This document shows, in pieces, positions 54,221-61,819 of a stretch of 64,000 nt of DNA. Below the pieces are notes generated by a model that searched no databases, was not told the origin of the DNA, and saw only the letters and a program-made list of their open reading frames with translations. Source of the stretch: Rhodoblastus sp963703385 (GTDB taxonomy: Bacteria > Pseudomonadota > Alphaproteobacteria > Rhizobiales > Beijerinckiaceae); contig OY969816.1 in the NCBI GenBank assembly GCA_963703385.1, forward strand, positions 1,612,001-1,676,000, in the 5' to 3' direction. The position numbers were made by a program, and so were the translations under genes. How positions within the stretch are numbered: the stretch's first letter is position 1; each line of letters starts with the position of its first letter.

Positions 54221-54688
54221 ATGACTGACGCCAACAGCTGGAACGCAAGCCGTCCGGCGGTCTATCCCCTGGCCCCCCTGCCCGCCAGCGCCCTCGAAGG
54301 GGTGCGGCGGCGCCGCATTTTCGCGGTCCTGCTCGACCTGATCCTGGTCTCGCTGCTGTCCTTCGCGCTCTGGTTCGTGCTCGGCCTGCTGACCTTGGGC
54401 GTCGCCTGGCTGCTGCTGCCGTCGTTCTTTCCCCTCGTCGCCTTTTTCTACAACGGCCTGACCGTCTCCGGCGCGAACATGGCGACGCCGGGCATGAAGG
54501 CGATGGACCTCGAAATGCGCCTGACCAACGGCTCGCGCGTCCCCTTCATCAACGCCTCGGTTCATGCCGTTCTGTTCTACTTGAGCCTGTATCTTTTCGC
54601 GCCTATCCTGCTGTTTTCACTCTTCGCTTCGGACAAAAGGTGTCTGCACGACGTTCTGGCGGGGGTCATCGTGTTGCGCCGCGCGTGA
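54221..54688 (+). CDS. RDD family membrane protein
   Basis: A 155-residue inner-membrane protein of the RDD family (some members transport Na+/H+ or modulate envelopes). RRRRIFAVLLDLILVSLLSF near residue 29 corresponds to the R-x-x-A-x-x-D motif. Two further membrane segments follow, with ATPGMKAMDLEMRLTNG near residue 90 and SLFASDKRCLHDVLAGVIVLRR at the C-terminus, where KRxLHDxxAG is the family's end signature. ATG at 54221. Adjacent to bpt in the order usual for Rhizobiales. Confidence 0.9.
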   Translation: MTDANSWNASRPAVYPLAPLPASALEGVRRRRIFAVLLDLILVSLLSFALWFVLGLLTLGVAWLLLPSFFPLVAFFYNGLTVSGANMATPGMKAMDLEMRLTNGSRVPFINASVHAVLFYLSLYLFAPILLFSLFASDKRCLHDVLAGVIVLRRA

Positions 54689-54743
54689 CCTTCTTCGCGG
54701 ATCGCGCGGCGGTCTCCCGGAAACCGGATGAGAGGGAAAGGCC

Positions 54744-55472
54744 TTGACCAGCGAGCCGCGCGACCCGCCGCAGTTTTATCTGACCTCGCCCGCGCCCTGC
54801 CCCTATCTCCCCGGCAAGGAAGAGCGCAAGGTTTTCACCCATCTGGTCGGGCGGCGCGCCGCCAATCTCAATGACGCTTTGACCCATTCCGGCTTCCGCC
54901 GCTCCCAGACCATCGCCTATCGTCCCGCCTGCGACCAGTGCAAGGCCTGCGTTTCGGTGCGCATCCTGTGCGACGAGTTCACGCCCGGCCGCACCCAGCG
55001 GCGCATTCTCGCCCGCAACGCCGATCTTTCCGCGACCATGAGCGAGGCGCAGGCCGACGCGGAACAATTCGCCTTGTTTCGCGCCTATCTCAACTCCCGC
55101 CACAGCGACGGCGGCATGGCCGACATGGCGATGCTCGACTATTCCATGATGATCGAGGACAGCCATGTCGACACAAGATTGGTGTCCTACCGCCTGCCCT
55201 CCGGCAACGGCCTGGGCCCCCTGGTCGCGACCTGCCTGACCGACGTGCTCGAAGACGGCCTGTCGATGGTCTACTCCTTTTACCACCCCGCCGAGCCGCA
55301 ACGCTCGCTGGGCGCCTATATGATCCTCGAACACGTCGCCCGAGCCCGCGCCATGGGCCTGCCCCACCTCTACCTCGGCTATTGGGTCGAGGGCTCGAAG
55401 AAGATGGGCTACAAGGCGCAATATCTGCCGCAGGAGCGGTTGGGCACTGAGGGCTGGAAACGGGTGGGGTGA
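54744..55472 (+). CDS. bpt: Aminoacyl-tRNA-protein transferase (Bpt/Ate type)
   Basis: A 242-residue enzyme that adds an amino acid from aminoacyl-tRNA to N-terminal acidic residues, feeding the ClpS/ClpAP N-degron pathway. N-terminal motifs are FYLTSPAPCPYLPGKEERKVFT and YRPACDQCKACVSVRI with the Cys cluster near 64-70. The GNAT-like C-terminal domain has SYRLPSGNGLG, YSFYHPAEPQRSLGAYMILEHV near residue 180 and YWVEGSKKMGYKAQ. The likely start is TTG at 54744, with GAGGGAAAGG upstream; no ATG fits. Bpt (leucyl) or Ate (arginyl) specificity cannot be settled by eye. Confidence 0.9.
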   Translation: MTSEPRDPPQFYLTSPAPCPYLPGKEERKVFTHLVGRRAANLNDALTHSGFRRSQTIAYRPACDQCKACVSVRILCDEFTPGRTQRRILARNADLSATMSEAQADAEQFALFRAYLNSRHSDGGMADMAMLDYSMMIEDSHVDTRLVSYRLPSGNGLGPLVATCLTDVLEDGLSMVYSFYHPAEPQRSLGAYMILEHVARARAMGLPHLYLGYWVEGSKKMGYKAQYLPQERLGTEGWKRVG

Positions 55473-55844
55473 AGGCGGGGTCCGCCCCAAGTCGACCCGT
55501 CGCGCCAATTCGCTGCTGTGCGGCAACCGCGTCGCCACAGCGGCGAAGCGGCGAAGCGGCGGTTCGCGGTCGCCAACAAGGGCCACTCGTGACGATCGCC
55601 GCCGATCATGTCGACCGGCATATGTCCAGGTGCGAAAACCGCAATGGTTCTGGAGCGGTAGCGACTGCGGCCTGGCGCTCGCGCCACTGCGCTGGGCCCT
55701 TTGGCGCGCCGGTCGATCTGTCTGTGCAGGCTGATTTCGAAAGCAAGCCTGGGCCGCCCATTTTGACGGCGCCGCGGAAACGACGACGTGAAGCGACGTC
55801 GCGCCTCGGGCCATCCAATATCATGACCTACGCCGGCGGCGGCT
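55473..55844. other. Intergenic region, nothing recognised
   Basis: About 370 bp between the convergent bpt and aldo/keto reductase genes. A short GCGGCGAAGCGGCGAAGCGG repeat is present near 55541; I see no gene or RNA. Confidence 0.5.
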
Positions 55845-56891
55845 TCACCCGACCGTCGCGAGCGAATTGGGCGCGGCGGGTCCCGCGCCGGCGCCTGTTC
55901 GCTCGATCGCGCCTGCGATTTCCGCCATGTCCGCCGGCGTCAGCTCCAGCGTCGCCGCGGCCAGCCAGCCGTCGACCTGCGCCGGGCTGCGGGCGCCGAC
56001 GATGGCGCCGCTTACGCCCGGCCAGGCCAAGGTCCAGGCGATCGCCGTCGCGGCGACCGAGACGCCATGGCGTTCGGCAACAGGCCGGAACGCCTCGACG
56101 AGTTGCAGATTGCGCTGCAAAGCCTCGCCCTTGAACAGCTGATTGCGCGAGCGCCAGTCGTCGGCGGGCAAGGCGGCGGCGCGCTCGACCGAAAAGCGCC
56201 CGGACACCAGCCCCGACTGCATCGGGCTGTAAACGATCACGCCCGTTCCATGCGCGCGACACCATGGCAGCAGCTCCGCCGCCGTTTCCCGCCTTATCGC
56301 CGAAAACGGCGGCTGCAGCGTGTCGACATGGCCGATCCGCTCTGCCGCCTCGAGCTGAGCGATATTATGGTTGGAGAGGCCGACGGCTCGCACCTTGCCC
56401 TCCTGCTTGAGGTCGAGCAGCGTCCGCCAATAATCCTCGATCGGCGTCCCGTCTTCCGCCGGCCAATGCATCTGGTAGAGGTCGATGCGCTCGACCCCAA
56501 GTCTCGACAGCGAGGCCTCGACCTCGCGACGGAGGCTGGCGGGCGCGCCGACCTGGCGCGGCGCCGCCTTGCGGTTGGACGGATCCCAGACGAGGCCGCA
56601 TTTGGTGAAAATATAGGGATGGCGATCGGCGGGCAGTTCGCTCAAAGCCTTGCCAACGATCTCTTCCGAATGACCGAGGCCATAAATCGCGGCTGTGTCG
56701 ATCCAGTTCATGCCGCGATCGATCGCATGACGGATCGCGACGATCAACTCGCGGTCGTCCTGCGCGCCCCAGCCGACCGCCCAATCGGGCCCGCCGATCG
56801 CCCAGGCGCCGAAGCCGACGCGCGTGATGGACATGCCCGTCAAACCGAACGGGCGCAGGGGAAGCATGGCGAAAGCAATTGGAGCGCTCAT
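55845..56891 (-). CDS. Aldo/keto reductase
   Basis: A 348-residue NADPH-dependent TIM-barrel oxidoreductase. The catalytic tetrad is visible: Asp in WIDTAAIYGLGHSEE near residue 62 with the Tyr just after, Lys in FTKCGL near residue 95, and His in YQMHWPAEDG near residue 140. GLSNHNIAQLEAA near 185 and a cofactor-binding VGARSPAQVDGWL near residue 310 complete the pattern. AAGGAG is six bases before the ATG at 56891. Its physiological substrate is unknown. Divergent from the next dehydrogenase gene with about 190 bp between. Confidence 0.93.
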   Translation of the reverse strand: MSAPIAFAMLPLRPFGLTGMSITRVGFGAWAIGGPDWAVGWGAQDDRELIVAIRHAIDRGMNWIDTAAIYGLGHSEEIVGKALSELPADRHPYIFTKCGLVWDPSNRKAAPRQVGAPASLRREVEASLSRLGVERIDLYQMHWPAEDGTPIEDYWRTLLDLKQEGKVRAVGLSNHNIAQLEAAERIGHVDTLQPPFSAIRRETAAELLPWCRAHGTGVIVYSPMQSGLVSGRFSVERAAALPADDWRSRNQLFKGEALQRNLQLVEAFRPVAERHGVSVAATAIAWTLAWPGVSGAIVGARSPAQVDGWLAAATLELTPADMAEIAGAIERTGAGAGPAAPNSLATVG

Positions 56892-57082
56892 GATTGACTC
56901 CTTGAGAATGCGAGGATGAAGGGAAGTCGTGGGTTCCCGTTTCATGACGCCGTTTTAACCCACCGGCGGGGCGACGCGTTAGGTCGCAAAATTCAACGCG
57001 GCATTGAATGGCGGGCGCGCTTCGCTGGCTTGCCCTTCGCAAGGCCTCGGCCCAAATTGAAGCCTCAAGGGAGTCTCAGGCC

Positions 57083-57955
57083 ATGGAAATCGGATTTATC
57101 GGGCTCGGGCAGATGGGCGCCGCCATCGCCGGCAATCTCATCAAGGCCGGCCATAATGTCACGGTCTGGAACCGCAACATCGACAAGACCAGGCTGTTGG
57201 TCGAGGCCGGCGCGCGGCGAGCGGAAACGCCGGCCGACGCCGCGGCAGGAAAAATCGTCTTCACGATGCTGGCGAATGACGAAGCGGTCGAGAGTGTCGT
57301 ATTCGGCGAGCATGGCGTCCTGGCCTCGGCGGGCCGCCCGATCCACGTTTCGATGAGCACGATCAGTGTGGCGCTCGCCGAACGGCTGACCGAGGCGCAT
57401 GCGGCGGCCGGCGGCGACTATGTGTCCGCGCCGGTTTTCGGCCGGCCCGAGGCCGCCCAAGCCGCCAAGCTCGCGGTGGTGGCGGCTGGCGACGACAATG
57501 CCCTGGCGGTGTGCGATCCGTTGTTCGCGGCGATCGGCCAGCGCACGTTCAAGGTCGGCGCCACGCCCAAAATGGCCAATGTGATCAAGCTGTGCGGGAA
57601 TTTCATGATCATGGCGGCGATCGAATCCCTGGCCGAGGCAATGACGCTCGCCGCCAAAAACGGCGTCGACAAGGCCGCCCTGCTGGAGGTGCTGACCAAC
57701 ACCTTGTTCAGCGCGCCGGTCTATCGCACCTATGGCGACATTCTATTGCACGAGCGCTTCGAGCCGGCGGGTTTCGCTGCGCCGCTCGGCCTGAAGGACA
57801 TGAATCTCGCCGATTCCGCCGCGCTCGCGGCAAAGGTTGCGATGCCATTCCTGGGCGTTTTGCGCGGCCAGTTGGTCACAGCGATCGCACGGCATGGCGA
57901 AAAGGTCGACTGGTCGGCGCTGGCGAAGGTCGTGGACGAAAACAGCGGGCTTTGA
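57083..57955 (+). CDS. NAD(P)-dependent beta-hydroxyacid dehydrogenase family protein
   Basis: A 290-residue protein of the 3-hydroxyisobutyrate/6-phosphogluconate dehydrogenase superfamily. It starts with the Rossmann motif GFIGLGQMGAAIAGNL, has the VSMSTISVALAERL segment near residue 92, GGDYVSAPVFGRPEAA near residue 113 with substrate-binding residues, and catalytic Lys in MANVIKLCGNFMIM near residue 171. Substrate specificity (tartronate semialdehyde, hydroxyisobutyrate or other) is not predictable. GGGAG precedes the ATG at 57083. A LysR regulator follows on the same strand. Confidence 0.92.
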   Translation: MEIGFIGLGQMGAAIAGNLIKAGHNVTVWNRNIDKTRLLVEAGARRAETPADAAAGKIVFTMLANDEAVESVVFGEHGVLASAGRPIHVSMSTISVALAERLTEAHAAAGGDYVSAPVFGRPEAAQAAKLAVVAAGDDNALAVCDPLFAAIGQRTFKVGATPKMANVIKLCGNFMIMAAIESLAEAMTLAAKNGVDKAALLEVLTNTLFSAPVYRTYGDILLHERFEPAGFAAPLGLKDMNLADSAALAAKVAMPFLGVLRGQLVTAIARHGEKVDWSALAKVVDENSGL

Positions 57956-58029
57956 CGCCAGATGCGGGTGGAATTTGCCCGATTTTGTTTGGCGTCCTAC
58001 CCTTGCGGCGACCCGAACAGGACGCCCAC

Positions 58030-58938
58030 ATGCCCGCCTTCAGAAGGTCCGATCTGCCGGAGCTGCAAATCTTCCTCACCATCGCGCGCCGCCGCAGCTT
58101 TGCGCAGGCGGCGAAGGAACTGGGCTTGACCGCGTCGGCCCTCAGCCGCGCGATGCAGAAACTGGAGGACCACCTCGGCGTCCGCCTGTTGCACCGCACG
58201 AACCGGACGGTGGCGCCGACCGCGATCGGGGAGCGCCTGGCCGAGCGCCTCGATCAGGGTTTTGAGACCATCGCAAAAGGGCTGGGCGAAATCGAAACTT
58301 TTCGCGCCAATCCGGTTGGCGAGCTTCGCCTCAACATTCCCAGGGACGCGGGCCGTCTGTTGATCGGACCTGTCCTGCCAGCTTTCGTGGCCGCCTATCC
58401 ACATGTCGAGCTGATGATCACCGCCGAGGACAGGCCCGTCGATATTATCGCCGAAGGATTCGACCTTGGCGTGCGCTATGGCGGCACGGTCCCGGAAGAC
58501 ATGGTCGCGATTCCACTAACCCCCCCGCTGCGCTGGGTCGTGGTCGGGTCGCCGGATTATTTGCAGCGGCGCGGGCGACCGCAAACCCCGGCCGATCTGT
58601 TGAATCACGACTGCATCAGGATGCGGCTTGGCGACAATTCCATTTTCAAATGGGAGCTGGGCGACGGCGACGACATGGTTCGCATCGACGTGCGAGGCCC
58701 CTTGGCGGCCAATGACACCGAAACCACAATCGACGCCGCGCGCCGCGGCGTCGGCCTGGGCTATGTGCTCGAACGGCGAGCGCAACAGGAAGTGTCCTCC
58801 GGCGCGCTGCAGATCGTTCTTCCCGACTGGGCGTCCACCGGTCCCGCCTTTTTCGCCTATTATCCGAGCCGCAAGCAGACTGAGCCAGGACTAAGGCAGA
58901 TCATCGCCATGATCCGCAAGAACGAGGGCGTCGGCTGA
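58030..58938 (+). CDS. LysR-family transcriptional regulator
   Basis: A 302-residue LysR protein. The helix-turn-helix is RSFAQAAKELGLTASALSRAMQKLEDHLGVRLLHRTNRT at residues 22-60; the effector domain has ELRLNIPRDAGRLLIGPVLPAF, VDIIAEGFDLGVRYGG near residue 140 and RWVVVGSPDYLQRRGRP. It resembles LysR regulators next to oxidoreductases in proteobacteria. It lies 75 bp downstream of the dehydrogenase gene and is codirectional, so a divergent LysR-target arrangement is absent; the nearest divergent pair is the aldo/keto reductase with the dehydrogenase. Confidence 0.92.
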   Translation: MPAFRRSDLPELQIFLTIARRRSFAQAAKELGLTASALSRAMQKLEDHLGVRLLHRTNRTVAPTAIGERLAERLDQGFETIAKGLGEIETFRANPVGELRLNIPRDAGRLLIGPVLPAFVAAYPHVELMITAEDRPVDIIAEGFDLGVRYGGTVPEDMVAIPLTPPLRWVVVGSPDYLQRRGRPQTPADLLNHDCIRMRLGDNSIFKWELGDGDDMVRIDVRGPLAANDTETTIDAARRGVGLGYVLERRAQQEVSSGALQIVLPDWASTGPAFFAYYPSRKQTEPGLRQIIAMIRKNEGVG

Positions 58939-59123
58939 TTTTGTTCGCCTGGACGCATCGCCTCGGAGGCGTCAGAATCGATGCCGCGTCGGGGCACCGT
59001 CCACCCCATCACCATAATTCGAAATCGGGACACAGCCCTCAGCACCGTATAAAGTATCAGCGACGACAATTCAGGGAAGTCGGGCAAGCTTGTTCGCGCA
59101 ACGATGGCAGTCGGTTGGCTGAA

Positions 59124-59657
59124 CTAGCTGAACTTAATTCCTGCCTCCTGATAACGCGCATCAACGGCCCCTTGCTCCGACGTCCAACCCTTTGGCATTT
59201 TGTCTCGAAAAAGACGGTTCATCGCCTTATCTTCTTCAACGGTAATAAGACGTGCTTCAATTCGATCGAGGATCAATCGAATCTTGCGAGGCTTATCATG
59301 GGCAGCAAGGAGTTCGTCGATCACCATACGCATCGGAATCGCATGATCATAACGAAGATTATTTCGTTTTATCGCATCGCTGCTATCTATGAATTGCCTA
59401 GCGGCTATCGAATACATTCGGCCAGCGGCGTATTTTTTTTGCTTTTGAATTTCCCAAAAACCGAAGATGGCCACTCTCAAAATCTTTCGAACGCGCCTTT
59501 TGACGGTTTTTTCCGTCTGAGGAACAGGGCATGACGCGAGCAGGGCGTGACTAGATTGGATTAACCCGGTGAGAAACCTGAGTCGGTCAGCTTCAGAGGC
59601 TCCGTCTTCCCGCTCATCCAACTGTAAAACGGCTTCGAGTTCTGTAGTCTCAGCCAT
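59124..59657 (-). CDS. Hypothetical protein, lower GC
   Basis: A 177-residue, strongly charged, predicted all-alpha cytoplasmic protein with no domain that I recognise. Segments such as QTEKTVKRRVRKILRVAIFGFWEIQKQKKYAAGR and IDELLAAHDKPRKIRLILDRIEARL alternate Lys/Arg with hydrophobics. AAAGGA precedes the ATG at 59657. Base composition is clearly less GC-rich than in flanking genes, and a RAYT remnant lies within 150 bp, so it may be acquired DNA. Confidence 0.6.
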   Translation of the reverse strand: MAETTELEAVLQLDEREDGASEADRLRFLTGLIQSSHALLASCPVPQTEKTVKRRVRKILRVAIFGFWEIQKQKKYAAGRMYSIAARQFIDSSDAIKRNNLRYDHAIPMRMVIDELLAAHDKPRKIRLILDRIEARLITVEEDKAMNRLFRDKMPKGWTSEQGAVDARYQEAGIKFS

Positions 59658-59801
59658 GAGCGCTTTCCTTTTTTAACGATAGGTTTGCAGTTCATCGAAA
59701 TCGGAATTACGGAATTATGGCGACACTTTACTAAATCCACAAAATGTTCAAACTTGAAGTTTTTCCACTTCAGCCGAAGGATATTCTTTTGGGCTAGTAT
59801 C

Positions 59802-59873
59802 GCGCGCCTCGTCATCCCAAGACTGCCGCACCATGCGACGCAGCGCGGTAATCGACGTTTGAACGTGTTTTTT
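59802..59873 (+). pseudogene. RAYT (REP-associated tyrosine transposase) remnant
   Basis: The forward frame reads ARLVIPRLPHHATQRGNRRL followed by NVFF, the conserved opening of REP-associated tyrosine transposases (IS200/Y1 superfamily), which continue for about 200 further residues in intact genes. Here similarity ends after about 24 codons, and the frame stops at 59915. The HUH and catalytic Tyr regions are gone. Confidence 0.75.
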
Positions 59874-59955
59874 TGGATGTGGATGCCCCGCTTTATCTCC
59901 GTTACGCCACTGTAACCCCGGAAACGCCGCCCAAACGTTGATTTCCGCGGACACG

Positions 59956-60675
59956 TCAAGGAAAGGACTTCCCGACCCGCCCCTCCGCCCGCAACGTCCC
60001 GAAATAGCGGCGCAATTCGCTCCGCGCGGCGTCGAGCGCCTTTTCGTTCTTGGCGGATTTCGCCAAGCCGATGGCGCCTTCGAAGGCGGAGAAGATGAAG
60101 GTCGCGGCGTTGTCGCAATCGACTTCGGGCCTGATCAGGCCACGTTTCTGGCCGCCTTGGAGCGCCGCCGCGATATGGCGCACGATCCCGGCGAACAAAG
60201 CGTCGAGCCTTGCGCGAAATCTTTCGTCCAGCGCGCTCATTTCCTGGGCGAGATTGTTCATCGGGCAGCCGAGAGTGGTCAGGCGCGGGCCGAGCAGGCC
60301 CATGGCGAAGCCGATGCTCGCCTCGATTCCCTCCAGCGGGTCCGCGAATTGCTGCAGATGCTGGCCCCAGATCAGATCGGCATAGCCGGCCAGAAGCTCG
60401 TCGATCACCGCCAGCCCCAGATCGGTCTTGCTGGCGAAATAATGGTAAAACGCACCCTTGGTCAGATGGGCCTTGGCGAGCAGGACATCGACCCGCAGGC
60501 CCTGGAATCCGTGCTCGTGCATTTCGGCGAAGGCGACATCAAGCAGGCGCGCGCGGGTTTCGCCGGACGGCGCCTCGCCGCCCTGCCCCTCTGGCGCCCG
60601 TGACGACTGCGCGGCCCGCGCCAATGTCCGGCCTTCGTCCATTTCTCCGATCCGATTCGCCTGTTCGGCCATCAT
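59956..60675 (-). CDS. TetR-family transcriptional regulator
   Basis: A 239-residue regulator. The helix-turn-helix domain is ETRARLLDVAFAEMHEHGFQGLRVDVLLAKAHLTKGAFYHYFASKTDLGLAVIDEL at about residues 38-92; the C-terminal ligand domain follows with LTTLGCPMNNLAQEMSALDERFR. The start is uncertain: ATG 60675 or 60672 is likely, with a further in-frame TTG at 60783. The spacing to two palindromic sites (60779-60829) between it and the divergent tusA-like gene suggests that it regulates both. Confidence 0.88.
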   Translation of the reverse strand: MMAEQANRIGEMDEGRTLARAAQSSRAPEGQGGEAPSGETRARLLDVAFAEMHEHGFQGLRVDVLLAKAHLTKGAFYHYFASKTDLGLAVIDELLAGYADLIWGQHLQQFADPLEGIEASIGFAMGLLGPRLTTLGCPMNNLAQEMSALDERFRARLDALFAGIVRHIAAALQGGQKRGLIRPEVDCDNAATFIFSAFEGAIGLAKSAKNEKALDAARSELRRYFGTLRAEGRVGKSFP

Positions 60676-60778
60676 AACGCCAATCCGCCACTCTTCGCCC
60701 GATTTCAGCCCTGCGCGCAAAATCGCGTTCAGTTCGAATATTCGACCAGCTTCATATTCTACGACCGAAATATGTTTA

Positions 60779-60798
60779 GACAAACCAGTTGGTTTGTC
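60779..60798. promoter_or_regulatory. Palindromic operator 1 (TetR-type)
   Basis: GACAAACCAGTTGGTTTGTC: two perfect 9-base arms around GT. It lies between the TetR gene and the tusA-like gene, with its centre 32 bp from operator 2 (about three helical turns). Confidence 0.8.
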
Positions 60799-60811
60799 AT
60801 AGGCTCACGCT

Positions 60812-60829
60812 ACAGACCAACTGGTTTGT
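60812..60829. promoter_or_regulatory. Palindromic operator 2 (TetR-type)
   Basis: ACAGACCAACTGGTTTGT: the same palindrome as operator 1 (ACAAACCA/TGGTTTGT arms) with one mismatch in the left arm. Located about 50 bp before the tusA-like start. Confidence 0.78.
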
Positions 60830-60878
60830 ATCAAGAAAAATCAGCCTGAAGCCAGCCAGTTTCAAGGGAGAATTCGCC

Positions 60879-61076
60879 ATGAACGCCACGCAAGCCGCCA
60901 CGGGAACGGTCCAGGCCGCGCAGACGCTCGACGCCAAAGGAGAAATCCTGCAGGTCGTCTCCACCGATCCCGGCTCGGTCGCCGATTTCGCCTCGTTCTG
61001 CCGCCAGACCGGCAATGAACTGATGGCGTCGAACGCCGCCGCCGGCGTGTTCCAATTCCTGATCCGCAAGGCGTGA
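60879..61076 (+). CDS. TusA-like protein lacking the CPxP motif
   Basis: A 65-residue protein matching the C-terminal half of TusA/SirA sulfurtransferases: GEILQVVSTDPGSVADFASFCRQTGNEL ... GVFQFLIRKA. A normal TusA has L-D-x-x-G-L-x-C-P-x-P followed by about 20 residues before this segment. Here LDAKG is joined directly to EILQVV, so the active-site Cys and helix are missing in frame. AAGGGAG lies about 7 bases before the ATG. It sits two bases from the next gene's ATG region and under TetR-type operators, so it was expressed with a DsrE-like partner. Whether it still functions is doubtful. Confidence 0.75.
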   Translation: MNATQAATGTVQAAQTLDAKGEILQVVSTDPGSVADFASFCRQTGNELMASNAAAGVFQFLIRKA

Positions 61077-61080
61077 GGCG

Positions 61081-61730
61081 ATGGCCATGACCAATGTGAC
61101 CAGCTTGAAGGCGTCCAGTGACGCCGCGTCGGCGCCGGAAGGACTTTCGCCGGAGGAACAGGAAAAATTCGACAAATGGTTCGACGCCCGCTTCGAGCAA
61201 AAGATGAGGGAGCGCGAGGCGGCCCATACGCCCTCCATGGCGATCATCGCCACCAAGGGCACGATCGACTGGGCCTATCCCCCTTCATCCTCGCCTCGAC
61301 GGCGGCGGCGCTCGGCTATGACGTGTCGATCTTTTTCACCTTCTACGGGCTCAAACTGCTCAAGAAAGACCTCGACCTCGAAGTGACGCCGGTCGGCAAT
61401 CCCGCCATGCCGATGAAAATGCCGATCGGTCCCGACTGGTTTCGCGACATCGACTGGCCAATCCCCAATTTCGTGACATCCAACCTGCCCGGTTTCGAGC
61501 GCATGGCGACCGCCTTGATGAAGCGCACTTTTCGGGAAAAGGGCGTCGCGTCGATCGAGGAATTGCGCGAATTGTCGGTCGAGGCAGGCGTGAAATTTTA
61601 CGCCTGCCAGATGACGGTGGACGCCTTCGGTTTCGAAAAGTCCGATTTCATCCCCGATATCGCGGGCTGGGTCGGCGCCGCGAGTTTTTTGCCGATGGCG
61701 CAGAAATCCGACATCACGCTGTTCATCTGA
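61081..61730 (+). pseudogene. DsrE/DsrF-like protein, frameshifted
   Basis: The N-terminal frame gives MAMTNVTSLKASSDAASAPE, a charged helix, and SMAIIATKGTIDWAYPP up to about 61285. From there the conserved family sequence (FILASTAAALGYDVSIFFTFYGLKLLKKDL ... GVKFYACQMTVDAFGFEKSDFI ... SDITLFI) continues in another frame to the stop at 61730. Restoring one C to the CCCCC run at about 61278-61283 would give one 217-residue protein. These proteins handle sulfur or thiol groups, with the Cys of YACQMT conserved. It may be a homopolymer error or real decay; the neighbouring truncated tusA favours decay. Confidence 0.78.
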
Positions 61731-61774
61731 GACTGTTCATCTGAGACTGTTCATCTGAGACTGTTCATCTGAGA
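61719..61774. repeat. Four 14-bp tandem repeats spanning a stop codon
   Basis: CTGTTCATCTGAGA occurs four times head to tail (61719-61732, 61733-61746, 61747-61760, 61761-61774). The first copy includes the last three codons and TGA stop of the dsrE-like gene (Leu-Phe-Ile-stop), so each added copy lies beyond the original stop. Confidence 0.95.
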
Positions 61775-61819
61775 CTTGGCGGTTTTTTTTGGCGGGGGAA
61801 AAACCCCCGCTTCCACGCC

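Noticed and set aside
61780..61815. GCGGGGG/CCCCCGC hairpin between the dsrE-like gene and the Ala-rich gene as an intrinsic terminator
   Set aside because: The T-run precedes the stem on the plus strand and appears as A on the minus strand, so it does not fit either direction.
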